DNA of 35,310 bases from Subtercola sp. (GCA_025463745.1 JAODBB010000108.1:1-35310); one strand, 5' to 3'. Positions 1 through 7,581 are shown, counted from the first letter of the stretch. The notes: generated from the letters alone by a model not told the origin. Numbers and translations: made by a program.

Positions 1-1
1 C

Positions 2-547
2 GGGCGTGGGGTGGGCTGGGTTCCCGGCATCACCGAACCGTTACCCGCATCGACCGTGCAACAGGTGCTCTGCCACGCCGACATTCGTACGACCGTGTTC
101 GGGCCGGCCGGGCAGGTGCTCTGCCAAGGCAAGAAGCAGCGCCTGTTCACGGCGGCGCAGGTCGCCGCGATGGCCGCCCGAGACGGCGGTTGTGTCTGGC
201 CGGGCTGTGACCGGCCACCGTCCTGGTGTGAGAGCCACCATACCGAACCGTGGCTATCGAAAACCCACCTCCCCGGCCGCACCGACGTCGACAAAGGGGT
301 CCTGCTGTGTCATTTTCATCACAGGGTTGTGCATAAGACCGGGTGGACGCTGATCATGATCAACGGCGCACCGCACTTCCTGCCACCGGCCTGGCTGGAC
401 TGGACCCGCACCCCCAGACCCGCCACCCAGCAACGCACCCGAACGAGACTGAAACCCTTACGTTTGGCCGACCTACCGGCCCGCCGCGAACCCTGGCAAC
501 GCAACGCCACCACCACCGACACGGCCGATATGGCGGATACACCATGA
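2..547 (+). CDS. 13E12/DUF222-type HNH endonuclease, C-terminal part (cut by window edge)
   Basis: The frame is open from the first bases of the window, so the gene starts upstream; the GTG at 11 is only the first internal start codon. The visible 178 or so residues hold a treble-clef HNH module: a CVWPGC zinc knuckle, then CESHHTEPW, then D-x-D-K-G and LLCHFHHRVVH. The tail is Thr/Arg/Pro-rich, and LIMINGAPHFLPP is typical of the 13E12 repeat family. Members are multicopy in many actinobacterial genomes, usually with an N-terminal DUF222 domain and an HNH nuclease domain; their role is not established. A related C-terminus lies on the minus strand at the other end of the window (35160-35310). 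The HNH assignment is secure; biological function is unknown. Confidence 0.85.
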   Translation, partial: GRGVGWVPGITEPLPASTVQQVLCHADIRTTVFGPAGQVLCQGKKQRLFTAAQVAAMAARDGGCVWPGCDRPPSWCESHHTEPWLSKTHLPGRTDVDKGVLLCHFHHRVVHKTGWTLIMINGAPHFLPPAWLDWTRTPRPATQQRTRTRLKPLRLADLPARREPWQRNATTTDTADMADTP

Positions 548-777
548 CCCGCACGAGCGCACCACCCTGCCCACAGCCCCGCTGGCCGGCGACGGTACGA
601 AAGGGCACGACAACAGCACCACCGACGAAACGCGCGCGTTCACTTGCCAGCCAAAAGACGAAAGAACCCGCACGTTTGGCAGAAAATCGTCCCCACGATA
701 GGTGACATTCAGCATGACGTCAAGGGCCCGGCAGAAGTTAGGTTTTGGCGCGAAACAACGTCATAGTTTTGTCATGA

Positions 778-809
778 CGCAGCGTCTCTCCCCCCACGAA
801 GACGCTGCG
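778..809. repeat. Inverted repeat, 10-bp perfect stem
   Basis: CGCAGCGTCT and AGACGCTGCG are exact reverse complements around a 12-base C-rich loop. There is no T-tract on either side. It could be a protein-binding palindrome or an mRNA hairpin; the role is unknown. Confidence 0.6.
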
Positions 810-867
810 ATTGGAGTTCCGGAATAACCGTTGAGCGAGTTCTGACGCCTCTGGTTTTCCGAATTCC

Positions 868-912
868 TGTGGTCTGGCTTCCGGCAATCGGGTAGTCCGA
901 AGCCAGACCACA
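868..912. repeat. Inverted repeat, 14-bp perfect stem
   Basis: TGTGGTCTGGCTTC pairs exactly with GAAGCCAGACCACA across a 17-base spacer. The stem is long enough to be non-random, but it lacks a U-tract and has no recognisable mobile element beside it. It may be a REP-like element or a regulatory hairpin. Confidence 0.65.
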
Positions 913-1039
913 CCTTTCCCTCACGGAAACCGACGGAAGCCAAGTGAACTTTCCGCTCACGTTACGCTGGCAGCCTCGGTTGCCGTTGGAGGCTGCCATC
1001 TGAGAGCCAGCGCAGTAGTCTTAGCCTCAAGGGAGTGTC

Positions 1040-1372
1040 ATGGGAAAGCTTGTGTACGGTGACTCAGGAACCGAGATCGAATTCGACGACCGGGTGCTCA
1101 CACACCTGCAGATCGTCATCGGCGCAAAGCTGCGTCGGCGCGAGAGCTTCTTCTTCTCGTGGAAAGACGATCCGGCTGTGGGCGATGGCCGTAGCAGCAT
1201 CTGGCTCGACTCCTCGGTTCCCCTCTACTTTCGGTACAACGGCAACAAGGTGCCGTTGATCAACCGCGAATGGATCACCGTGATGACCGCCTCCGCGAAC
1301 AGCGGCGCGGGCTTGACCTTCGTCGAAGAACCGGGCGAGAACACCACCCCGCTGCCGAAGTCGTCGGCGTAG
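1040..1372 (+). CDS. DUF7882-type small protein
   Basis: This gene encodes a 110-residue protein beginning MGKLVYGDSGTEIEFDD. Its body has LRRRESFFFSWKDD, GRSSIWLD, PLYFRYNG and INREWI, matching a small family widespread in Microbacteriaceae (DUF7882; some members carry a misleading ATP-dependent DNA ligase label). Nothing in the sequence supports a ligase: there is no KxDG motif and the protein is far too short. The ATG has a good ribosome-binding site (AAGGGAG, 4 bases upstream). The stop codon lies inside the first unit of a 15-bp tandem array. The gene is convergent with mftF. Function is unknown; the family call is by recollection of the conserved N-terminus. Confidence 0.8.
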   Translation: MGKLVYGDSGTEIEFDDRVLTHLQIVIGAKLRRRESFFFSWKDDPAVGDGRSSIWLDSSVPLYFRYNGNKVPLINREWITVMTASANSGAGLTFVEEPGENTTPLPKSSA

Positions 1373-1428
1373 CCTCCCGCAGCGTAGCCTCCCGCAGCGT
1401 AGCCTCCCGCAGCGCAGCCACACGCAGC
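1369..1428. repeat. 15-bp tandem array, four units
   Basis: Three identical units GTAGCCTCCCGCAGC (1369-1383, 1384-1398, 1399-1413) are followed by a degenerate fourth unit GCAGCCACACGCAGC. The TAG stop of the preceding gene is part of unit 1. The array fills most of the gap between the convergent genes. It resembles replication-slippage expansion; there are no spacers, so it is not CRISPR. Confidence 0.9.
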
Positions 1429-1446
1429 GTCACCGGCATGTGACGC
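1427..1446. terminator. Possible bidirectional terminator hairpin
   Basis: GCGTCAC and GTGACGC form a perfect 7-bp stem around a 6-base loop, directly beyond the mftF stop and between two convergent genes. No T-run follows on either strand, so intrinsic termination is only suggested by position. Confidence 0.35.
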
Positions 1447-1449
1447 GAG

Positions 1450-2943
1450 CTACCGCTTTCGCCGCACATCCGGCAGCAACGCCGCGAACGATCGCCCCCG
1501 CACAGCACTGAACCAGACCCCCGCGCCGTAGGCGAGGTCGTCGAGCCGACGCGCGAGCGTGAAGCGAACGGGGTCGAGTCGAGCCACATCACGCACCGCA
1601 CGACCGGTGCGCACATATTCGACCACACCATCGACCAGCACCGCTGCGAGTGTCGCGCGCCGAATGCGACTCGAAAAGACGCAACCGATCACGGTGAGCG
1701 GCCACCAATGCCGCACGATGAGCGCCACCGTCTGCGAGAGGGCAGCGACTGTTCCGCTTGCCGTCAGCGTCGCCGCCAGCCGATACGGATGATCGCTGCT
1801 GCTCACCTTTCGCGACAACCGCAGTGCGGTGACGACCATGAGGCCAGCGGCAACGGGTGCAGACCAACGCCGCTGCGCGAGTACTGCGGCGACCAGGGCG
1901 GCGCTCCAGGGCGAGAGGATGACCGGAGCGATGTCTCCCGGGTGACGCTGGCCGAGCTCGTACGATCCGGTGCCGTACACCGCCTTGCGCAGCATCCAAT
2001 CGCCGAGGTGAACGCGGTGTTCATGCCGCACCTCGGCCGCCGGCTCGTACCGAACCCGCCACCCCGTTTCGGCCAGCCGCCACACCAGATCGACGTCTTC
2101 GCCCACCCGCAGTTCGGCGCTGAAGCCACCCCGGATGGCCGAGACACGCGCAACCAGAGTGGCGCTCGGCACCCACGAAACGGGGGCCCGCGGCCTGACG
2201 ATGGCCGGGTAGCGACCGAGGTCGAGCGACGATCGGGCCTCCTCGTAGCGCGAGATCCAGCCGGCGCGAACCTCTTCGCCCTCGACCGCCAGCGCTAGAA
2301 CCCGCGGCGACGCCATCGCCACTCGCTCGTCGGCGAAATGGCGAAGCAGCAGCTGCATGCAGCCCGGTTCGACCACGATGTCGGAGTCGACGAAGGCGAC
2401 GAACGGCGTGCCCACCTGCGCGAGCCCCGCGTTGCGGGCTCCCCCGGGCCCGGCGTTCACCGACAGCGCGATGACGGTGGCGCCGTGTGCTGCTGCCACA
2501 TCGGCGACGGCCCGCGGATGCTCGGAGCGATCATCCACCACCAACACCGTCGCCCCGCCACCGATGCTCTCGAGCACGCGGTCGAGCGCCGTCGGGCGAT
2601 CACGCACCGGGATCACGTAGGTGAGCAACGTCTCGTCGGCCTTCGGCAGCTGTGCGACCACCGGGTCGGCCATGCCCGCCTCGAGCAGACGGTCGGCAAG
2701 GGCAGCGGTACGGGCATCCGTGACCCGAACGGTTCGCGAGCGCAGCATCGCTTGCGCCGCCTCGGTGAGGTAGAGAACTCGGGTGGGCGCGCCGCCGACC
2801 AGGGTGCGGCCGTTGTCACGGATGCGCACCAGCCGGTTCAGCGTCACCGTGAAGCCGAGCGGCAACGGTGGGCGCCGAGTCGCATCACCCGCCGCCGTAG
2901 CCGGAGTTGCGGCTGAGACTGCCCCGGAGGCTGCAGCTGTCAC
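1450..2943 (-). CDS. mftF: Mycofactocin glycosyltransferase MftF
   Basis: This 497-residue family 2 glycosyltransferase is expected to add glucose units to (pre)mycofactocin. Residues 1-100 carry an N-terminal region typical of MftF (LPLGFTVTLNRLVRI). The GT-A domain follows, with VIPVRDRP near 110, VVDDRS at 135-140, the metal-binding DSD at 186-188 and GEDVDL at 281-286. The C-terminal third has hydrophobic segments (SPWSAALVAAVLA, VAAGLMVVTALRL, TVALIVRHWWPL) suggesting membrane association. The GTG start overlaps the mftE stop in a GTGA, so translation is probably coupled. It is the last gene of the minus-strand run. A generic GT2 call is certain; MftF follows from the N-terminus and context. 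Confidence 0.92.
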   Translation of the reverse strand: MTAAASGAVSAATPATAAGDATRRPPLPLGFTVTLNRLVRIRDNGRTLVGGAPTRVLYLTEAAQAMLRSRTVRVTDARTAALADRLLEAGMADPVVAQLPKADETLLTYVIPVRDRPTALDRVLESIGGGATVLVVDDRSEHPRAVADVAAAHGATVIALSVNAGPGGARNAGLAQVGTPFVAFVDSDIVVEPGCMQLLLRHFADERVAMASPRVLALAVEGEEVRAGWISRYEEARSSLDLGRYPAIVRPRAPVSWVPSATLVARVSAIRGGFSAELRVGEDVDLVWRLAETGWRVRYEPAAEVRHEHRVHLGDWMLRKAVYGTGSYELGQRHPGDIAPVILSPWSAALVAAVLAQRRWSAPVAAGLMVVTALRLSRKVSSSDHPYRLAATLTASGTVAALSQTVALIVRHWWPLTVIGCVFSSRIRRATLAAVLVDGVVEYVRTGRAVRDVARLDPVRFTLARRLDDLAYGAGVWFSAVRGRSFAALLPDVRRKR

Positions 2944-3818
2944 TGAAGGAGCCCGTGCTCGTTCGGTCGATCGGCGCCAATGCGCCTCACAACCGTGTCG
3001 ACGATCTGCTCGAACAGTGCCTCGCCCTCGGCAGCGGTGGCGCCCCGCGGGTCGCCGAGAATGCCGTTCGGAGACACTGCGGCGACGCCCCCTTCGCTCA
3101 GGTCGCGCATCAGGAGGCTGAGCGGCTCGGTGTTTCCGGGTTCCAGACGATCGAGCGCGACGTCGGCCGGCGCCAGGTGGAGCATCAGGGAGGTCTCAGT
3201 TCTGCCGGCGTGGGCGTCGGGAGCGTAGTCGCGAGGGTAGTCGGCGGTGCGGGCGTCGGTAGTGCGGGCGTCAGTGGTGCGGGCGTCAGTGGTGCGCCTG
3301 TCGGCGGCCCGCTCGGATGCAGCGCCCGGCCGGCCGGCGCACGGCACCCAGGCCGCGTTGTGACCCTCGTCGCGCAATTGCCTCACTGCGCTGGCGAGCG
3401 ACGCCACGTTTCCGCCGTGCCCGTTCACAAAGACCACTCGGCCTGCCCAGGTGGAGAGCGAACGAACCAGCTCGACCAACAGCATCCGCAGCGCATCCTG
3501 GCCGATCGACATGGTGCCCGCGAAGGCCTGGTGCTCGCCGCTGGCGCCGTACGTCACGGTCGGTGCGACGAGTACATGGCCCACGCGCTCAGAATCCGAA
3601 CGCACAGCGCCCGAACGCTCAGAAGCCAAGCGCACAGCAGCCAAGTGCTCGGCCGCCGCCGCAGCCACCGCTCCGGCGATCACGCTGTCTGTTTCGAACG
3701 GCAGGTGCGGGCCGTGCTGCTCGGTTGAACCCGTGGGCACCAGAACGGTCGCGCCGCGAGAAATGGCGGGCCAGGCAGCACGGGCAACAAGGGTGACACG
3801 GCCGAAGGAGTTGCTCAC
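2940..3818 (-). CDS. mftE: Mycofactocin peptidase MftE (creatininase family)
   Basis: A creatinine-amidohydrolase-family metallopeptidase that in known systems cleaves MftC-modified MftA to release the modified C-terminal dipeptide. Numbered from the GTG at 3818 (292 residues): STEQHGPHLP 31-40, FETD at 41-44, GASGEHQAFAGT near 91-102, NGHGGN 132-137 and DAHAGRTETS 201-210, carrying the metal ligands. The open frame extends further upstream, but the GTG at 3818 forms a GTGA overlap with the VWA stop, and family homology (VSNSFGRVTLV) begins there. Two loops are enlarged by 15-bp tandem repeats: residues about 61-80 (LASER/SGAVR/SDSER pattern) and about 174-193 (TTDAR repeated). Both lie between conserved motifs, so activity may be retained. 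Confidence 0.92.
   Translation of the reverse strand: MSNSFGRVTLVARAAWPAISRGATVLVPTGSTEQHGPHLPFETDSVIAGAVAAAAAEHLAAVRLASERSGAVRSDSERVGHVLVAPTVTYGASGEHQAFAGTMSIGQDALRMLLVELVRSLSTWAGRVVFVNGHGGNVASLASAVRQLRDEGHNAAWVPCAGRPGAASERAADRRTTDARTTDARTTDARTADYPRDYAPDAHAGRTETSLMLHLAPADVALDRLEPGNTEPLSLLMRDLSEGGVAAVSPNGILGDPRGATAAEGEALFEQIVDTVVRRIGADRPNEHGLLQ
3247..3306. repeat. 15-bp tandem array inside mftE (TTDAR-coding)
   Basis: Four 15-bp units: 3247-3261 GTGCGGGCGTCGGTA, two copies of GTGCGGGCGTCAGTG (3262-3291), and a diverged fourth. On the minus strand they encode repeated T-T-D-A-R. The period is a multiple of three, so the reading frame is kept. Confidence 0.9.
3586..3645. repeat. 15-bp tandem array inside mftE (Ser/Arg-rich loop)
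   Basis: Four 15-bp units (CGCTCAGAATCCGAA, CGCACAGCGCCCGAA, CGCTCAGAAGCCAAG, CGCACAGCAGCCAAG). They alternate in sequence, so a 30-bp higher-order unit is also visible. Encodes a five-residue period (LAAVR/LASER/SGAVR/SDSER) in a surface loop of MftE. Confidence 0.8.
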
Positions 3819-4699
3819 GTGCTGAATATACTGCCGAGTGCCGGCGCCACGTCGCGGTGCGTGCGCACGAGGCGAGCCCGGCCCCGGCCGATCACCGCCA
3901 GTTCGCGGCCGAGTTCGACGTCGTTCTCGCCGCTGGTATCGATCAGTACATCGAGCCGAGGCAGCCGGCCCGCGAACAGTCGCGGGTCGGGCCCCGCGTT
4001 GTGCACACAATCCGAGAGCAGAATCACTCGCGCATCCCGTGCGGGCACACGGGCGAGTTGCCGCGCGGCCAACTCGAGCGGAAAGGCGACGTTGGTGAGC
4101 CCCCGTGCGGGCAATCGAAGAATGGCGTCGAGCAGCTCCATCGGCTTGATCGGCTGGCCCAGGTTCAGCAGAATCGCGGCGTCTGACCAGAAGGCGATCA
4201 CGGCGAGCGCGTCATGCTGCAGTTCAGCCGCGAGCGCGCCGACGGTTGCCGCGGCCGTTTGAATGCGTTCGCCCTTCATCGACCCCGAGACATCCACGGC
4301 GAGCACCACCGACCGGCGGGTGAGCACGCGGTCTCGCACGATGATGTCTTCATCGTCGGGCACCGGATGTTCGGCCAGCACCTCGATCGTCTTGTCGAGG
4401 TCGATCTCATCCGACCCACCACGGTACGGCAAGCTCGAGAGTTTGCCCGCACCGCGGCGCGCCGACGAATCACTCCGCGGACGAGGAACGGCGAGCCTGG
4501 TTGCTATCTGCCGAGCGGCAGCCCGAGCCCTCAGATCAACCTCGTCTGCGCCCTGCGCCGCGCTTGCCAGAACAAGCTCGCCGACCTCATCGGTCGTGCC
4601 AGGAGCAGTACCACCCTTGGTCTTTGGGGCAGAAGCGTTCTTATTGGTTCCCTGGGCGCGCAGAACCATTCCGGCCGCTCCCCCGCCGGCTTCGAACAC
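3815..4699 (-). CDS. VWA-domain protein (CoxE-like), MoxR partner
   Basis: This 294-residue protein has a von Willebrand A domain with an intact metal-ion-dependent adhesion site: DVSGSMKG at 136-143 (D136, S138, S140), T202 in LTNVAF, and D230 in LLSDC. The N-terminal 100 residues are polar with an Ala/Arg-rich segment (DLRARAAARQIATRLAVPRPR), as in VWA proteins that work with MoxR ATPases. The GTG start at 4699 has a purine-rich site (AAGAAGAG) six bases upstream. The frame is open back to the MoxR stop, but no ATG, GTG or TTG lies there. Its stop overlaps the mftE start. VWA/MoxR pairs such as CbbO/CbbQ and NorD/NorQ remodel or load metal into partner enzymes; the partner here is unknown. 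Confidence 0.85.
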   Translation of the reverse strand: MFEAGGGAAGMVLRAQGTNKNASAPKTKGGTAPGTTDEVGELVLASAAQGADEVDLRARAAARQIATRLAVPRPRSDSSARRGAGKLSSLPYRGGSDEIDLDKTIEVLAEHPVPDDEDIIVRDRVLTRRSVVLAVDVSGSMKGERIQTAAATVGALAAELQHDALAVIAFWSDAAILLNLGQPIKPMELLDAILRLPARGLTNVAFPLELAARQLARVPARDARVILLSDCVHNAGPDPRLFAGRLPRLDVLIDTSGENDVELGRELAVIGRGRARLVRTHRDVAPALGSIFST

Positions 4700-4810
4700 C
4701 GTCGGCTCTTCTTTCAGCTCTTTCGGCTTTCTTCGTAGTGGCCGGCTCGCGCGCGCTGCCGCCGCCCTGTCAGATTTGCGGCGAATCGGCGAATCGGCCT
4801 CCAGTTCTCT

Positions 4811-5797
4811 TCAACCGGGCGCTGCGGCCGCCGGTTCGAGTATGAAGTGGTCTTCCCAGATCTCACGGAGCACCTGCTCCGGCGTGATCTCGGTCGCCTC
4901 ATCGATATGGATACGCCCCGAAAGCGACACCACCATAGCGTCGTAGACGAGTTCGGGGTATGCCGGATCGTCCGGCGCCGTCATCCCGCGAAGTTCGGCC
5001 AGTTGCAGGGCGACGAGCACGCAGTCGATGGCTCCGCGCACGCTGGAGCCCTGCCGAACATCCGGATGCTCGCGGGTCGCCCGGGTGACCGCCACCGCAT
5101 CGGCGATCAAGCGTTGACCGAGTTCGACGGAGGCCCCGCCCTCCGCCGCCCCCGCCCGGGCCCTGTCGGTGCGCAGCGCGACGATTCCCTCTTCGGAGGG
5201 GGCATCTTGATAGTCGATCGACAGGCGGTTCAGCCGGTCGTGCACACTCGTCGAGAGCCGGGTCGTACCGACGTTGTCGTAGGGGTTCATCGAGGCGATC
5301 ACGCGAAACGTGGGCTGCGCGACAATGGTGCCGACGCGCGGAATGGCGATCGAGCGATCGGCCATCGCCGTGAGGAGCGTGTTGAGCGTGTCTTCCGGCG
5401 CGCGGTTGAACTCTTCGATGTAGAGAAATCCGCCGTCACGCATCGCCTCGACGAGTGGGCCGGGTACGAAGTTGTCGGCACTGTAGTCTTCGCGCAGCAC
5501 CCGGGCGGGGTTGTGATGGCCCACCAGCTTGGCCGGCGTCAGGTCGGCGTTGCCCTCGACGAAGAGCAGTGGAATGCCCCACTCCTCGGTGATCGCCTTC
5601 AGCATGGTGGTCTTGCTGGTGCCGGGCGGCCCTTCGAGCACGATGTCGCGCCCGGCCGCGACGGCCGCGAGCGTGAGTTCGAGCTCACGTTCGCGGCCGA
5701 CGAGGTGGGTAGCCACGCGGGCACGGGTCTGTGCAACGGTGCTCTCGCGAGCAGTGTTCTCGCGAGCAGTGCTTTCGCCTGAGCTTTCGTCTGTCAC
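4811..5797 (-). CDS. MoxR-family AAA+ ATPase
   Basis: A 328-residue AAA+ ATPase of the MoxR class. Walker A GPPGTSKT spans 56-63, MoxR motif GNADLTPAKLVGHHNP 82-97, Walker B FLYIEEFNRAP 124-134, sensor-1 SMNP 169-172, and DRLNR at 187-191 supplies likely finger arginines. A helical C-terminal domain follows. The GTG start overlaps the stop of the upstream SDR in a GTGA, tying it to the mycofactocin run. The N-terminal 20 residues are built from a 15-bp DNA repeat (ARENTAREST) and look dispensable. The VWA gene follows 111 bp downstream in the same frame. Inference: the pair is a chaperone acting on a mycofactocin-dependent dehydrogenase or on a biosynthetic enzyme. Confidence 0.92.
   Translation of the reverse strand: MTDESSGESTARENTARESTVAQTRARVATHLVGRERELELTLAAVAAGRDIVLEGPPGTSKTTMLKAITEEWGIPLLFVEGNADLTPAKLVGHHNPARVLREDYSADNFVPGPLVEAMRDGGFLYIEEFNRAPEDTLNTLLTAMADRSIAIPRVGTIVAQPTFRVIASMNPYDNVGTTRLSTSVHDRLNRLSIDYQDAPSEEGIVALRTDRARAGAAEGGASVELGQRLIADAVAVTRATREHPDVRQGSSVRGAIDCVLVALQLAELRGMTAPDDPAYPELVYDAMVVSLSGRIHIDEATEITPEQVLREIWEDHFILEPAAAAPG
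5741..5785. repeat. 15-bp tandem array at the MoxR gene start
   Basis: GCTCTCGCGAGCAGT (5741-5755), GTTCTCGCGAGCAGT (5756-5770) and a degenerate third unit (5771-5785). It encodes the ARENTAREST segment near the N-terminus of the MoxR ATPase. Confidence 0.85.
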
Positions 5798-6627
5798 TTG
5801 ACGGCGGCTCCTGCATCCACGGCGAGACGCACGCCCGTGACGTATCGCGACTCATCCGATGCGAAGAACAGCACGGCGTTCGAGATGTCGATCGGTTCGA
5901 CCCACGGAATCGGCAGGGCGTTCATGGTCGTCGCCGCGGCCGCGAAATCGTCGACGGTCGGGTTCTCGAGGTCAGGCCGAAACAGCTTGAAGGTCGCTTC
6001 GTTCATCACCATCGGCGTGTTCACCGTGGTGGGGTGAATCGAATTGACCCGGATCATGTCAGGCGCCAGCTCCAGCGCCAGCGTGCGCATCAGCCCGACC
6101 ACACCGTGTTTCGCCGATACGTAATGCGAAATGTTCTCGTAGGCGAACAACCCGGCGTCTGAGCTGGTCAAAATGATCGAACCGCCTCGGCCCCCGGCCT
6201 TGATGTGCGGAATCGCGGCCTTCGTGGTGCGCCAGACCCCCGACAGGTTGACGTTGATCATGTCGCTCCACTCATCCTCCGTGAGGTTCTCGGAGTGGTT
6301 CATGGCGGTGGAGATGCCGGCGTTCGCCGACACGATGTCGAGCCGGCCGAGCTGGGCCACCCCGTCGTCGACGGCAGCCTTGATGGCATCGAAGTCCCGA
6401 ACATCCGCCTTCGTTGCGATGATGCGGCGATCGAGAGCTTCGACCTGGCGAACGGTCTCGGCCAGATCGTCGGCTGTCGAGCCCTTGTATGGTGCGTACG
6501 GCGTGTCTTCGAGAACGTCGATTGCAATGATGTCGGCGCCCTCTTGCGCGAGCCTGATCGCGTGACTGCGACCCTGACCGCGGGCTGCCCCGGTGATGAA
6601 TGCGACTTTGCCTTCTACACGTCCCAT
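5794..6627 (-). CDS. Mycofactocin-dependent SDR oxidoreductase (copy 1)
   Basis: A 277-residue short-chain dehydrogenase of the mycofactocin-coupled group, related to carveol dehydrogenase. TGAARGQG 12-19 is the Rossmann motif, NAG 102-104 and N127 lie in the fold, and S155/S156, Y169 and K173 form the catalytic set. Between strand 2 and the next helix there is the insertion characteristic of this group (DVLEDTPYAPYKGSTADDLAETV, residues 37-59, shown only to mark position). In known members this region helps to hold nicotinamide that does not exchange, so re-oxidation needs mycofactocin. A strong GGAGG lies six bases before the ATG. It is paralogous to the next gene upstream. The substrate, probably an alcohol, cannot be read from sequence. 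Confidence 0.9.
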   Translation of the reverse strand: MGRVEGKVAFITGAARGQGRSHAIRLAQEGADIIAIDVLEDTPYAPYKGSTADDLAETVRQVEALDRRIIATKADVRDFDAIKAAVDDGVAQLGRLDIVSANAGISTAMNHSENLTEDEWSDMINVNLSGVWRTTKAAIPHIKAGGRGGSIILTSSDAGLFAYENISHYVSAKHGVVGLMRTLALELAPDMIRVNSIHPTTVNTPMVMNEATFKLFRPDLENPTVDDFAAAATTMNALPIPWVEPIDISNAVLFFASDESRYVTGVRLAVDAGAAVK

Positions 6628-6657
6628 GACGTGCCTCCTTCAGTTGGAAAACGAAAA

Positions 6658-7494
6658 CTACTTGACGAGTTCACCCGCATCGACCGGCAGCGTCACCCCC
6701 GTGACATAGCGCGATTCGTCTGACGCGAGCCAGAGCACGGCGTTCGAGATGTCGACGGGCTCGACCCACGGAATCGGCAGGGCGTTCATCGTCTGAAACC
6801 GCGGCGCGAGCACCTCGCGAGTGCGTTCTTCCACCGGCAGATCGGGTGCGAACAACTCATACGTCGCTGCATTCTGAATCATGTCGGTGTTGACGGCGGT
6901 GGGATGCACGGAGTTGACCCGAATCATGTCGGGCGCCAATTCGAGCGCCAGCGTGCGCATCAACCCCACTACACCGTGCTTGGCGGCAACGTAGTGCCCG
7001 ATGTTCGGAATGGCTTCCAACCCCGCCGTCGAGCTGGTGAGGATGATCGAACCGCCGTTCTTGCCCGCGCGGATGTGCGGAATCGCGGCTTTCACCGTGT
7101 GCCACACGCCGGTGAGGTTGACGGCGATCATGTCTTGGAAGAGCTCGTCTGAGAGTTCTTCCAACGTGCCGAAACTGAAGATTCCGGCATTGGCGCTGAC
7201 GATGTCGAGTCGGCCCAGCTGGGCGACACCGTCATCTACGGCGGCTTTGATGGCGGCGTAGTCGCGAACATCTGCTTGAGTCGCGATGATGCGCCGGTCG
7301 AGGGCTTCGATCTGCCGAACGGTTTCGGCAAGGTCATCCGGAGTCGACATGGCGTACGGAACGCTGTCGATCTGGTCGCAGATGTCGACGGCGATGATGT
7401 CGGCACCTTCTTGGGCGAGCCGAAGAGCGTGGCTACGCCCCTGGCCTCGGGCCGCGCCCGAAACGAACGCGACTTTTCCTTCTACACGCCCCAT
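6658..7494 (-). CDS. Mycofactocin-dependent SDR oxidoreductase (copy 2)
   Basis: A 278-residue paralogue of copy 1. The N-terminal 100 residues are nearly the same (MGRVEGKVAFVSGAARGQGR) and the C-terminal third is closely similar, with divergence around the insertion (DICDQIDSVPYAMSTPDD) and residues 105-125 and 210-235, which shape the substrate pocket. Catalytic S154/S155, Y168 and K172 are present. An ATG three codons earlier (7503) is possible, but the AAGAAGG site lies at better distance from the ATG at 7494, which also matches the start of copy 1. Copies 1 and 2 are separated by 30 bp. Likely a tandem duplication with substrate divergence. Confidence 0.9.
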   Translation of the reverse strand: MGRVEGKVAFVSGAARGQGRSHALRLAQEGADIIAVDICDQIDSVPYAMSTPDDLAETVRQIEALDRRIIATQADVRDYAAIKAAVDDGVAQLGRLDIVSANAGIFSFGTLEELSDELFQDMIAVNLTGVWHTVKAAIPHIRAGKNGGSIILTSSTAGLEAIPNIGHYVAAKHGVVGLMRTLALELAPDMIRVNSVHPTAVNTDMIQNAATYELFAPDLPVEERTREVLAPRFQTMNALPIPWVEPVDISNAVLWLASDESRYVTGVTLPVDAGELVK

Positions 7495-7581
7495 TGCATG
7501 CACCTTCTTACTTGTTACTACGACGGGCCGACGTCTGCGGCTCGAAGCATGTGCGCTCGCCAGTAGCGCTTCTGACCGTGG

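Larger units (their letters stand above)
548..1039. other. Non-coding stretch with two hairpins
   Basis: About 490 bp without a convincing gene. The short open frames here have no ribosome-binding site and no recognisable protein. The stretch is visibly more AT-rich than its neighbours in parts and contains two clean inverted repeats (778-809 and 868-912). Neither is followed by a T-run, so they are not standard intrinsic terminators. The last bases hold the AAGGGAG ribosome-binding site of the gene at 1040. Confidence 0.6.

Noticed and set aside
548-1039. Small open frames and a possible IS remnant between the HNH gene and DUF7882
   Set aside because: No transposase fragment, no terminal direct repeat, and no frame with a ribosome-binding site.
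1369-1428. Tandem repeats as a CRISPR array
   Set aside because: Units are adjacent with no spacers and no cas genes are present.
4700-4810. VWA gene starting upstream, continuous with the MoxR frame
   Set aside because: The frame is open back to the MoxR stop, but contains no ATG, GTG or TTG. The GTG at 4699 has a reasonable site.
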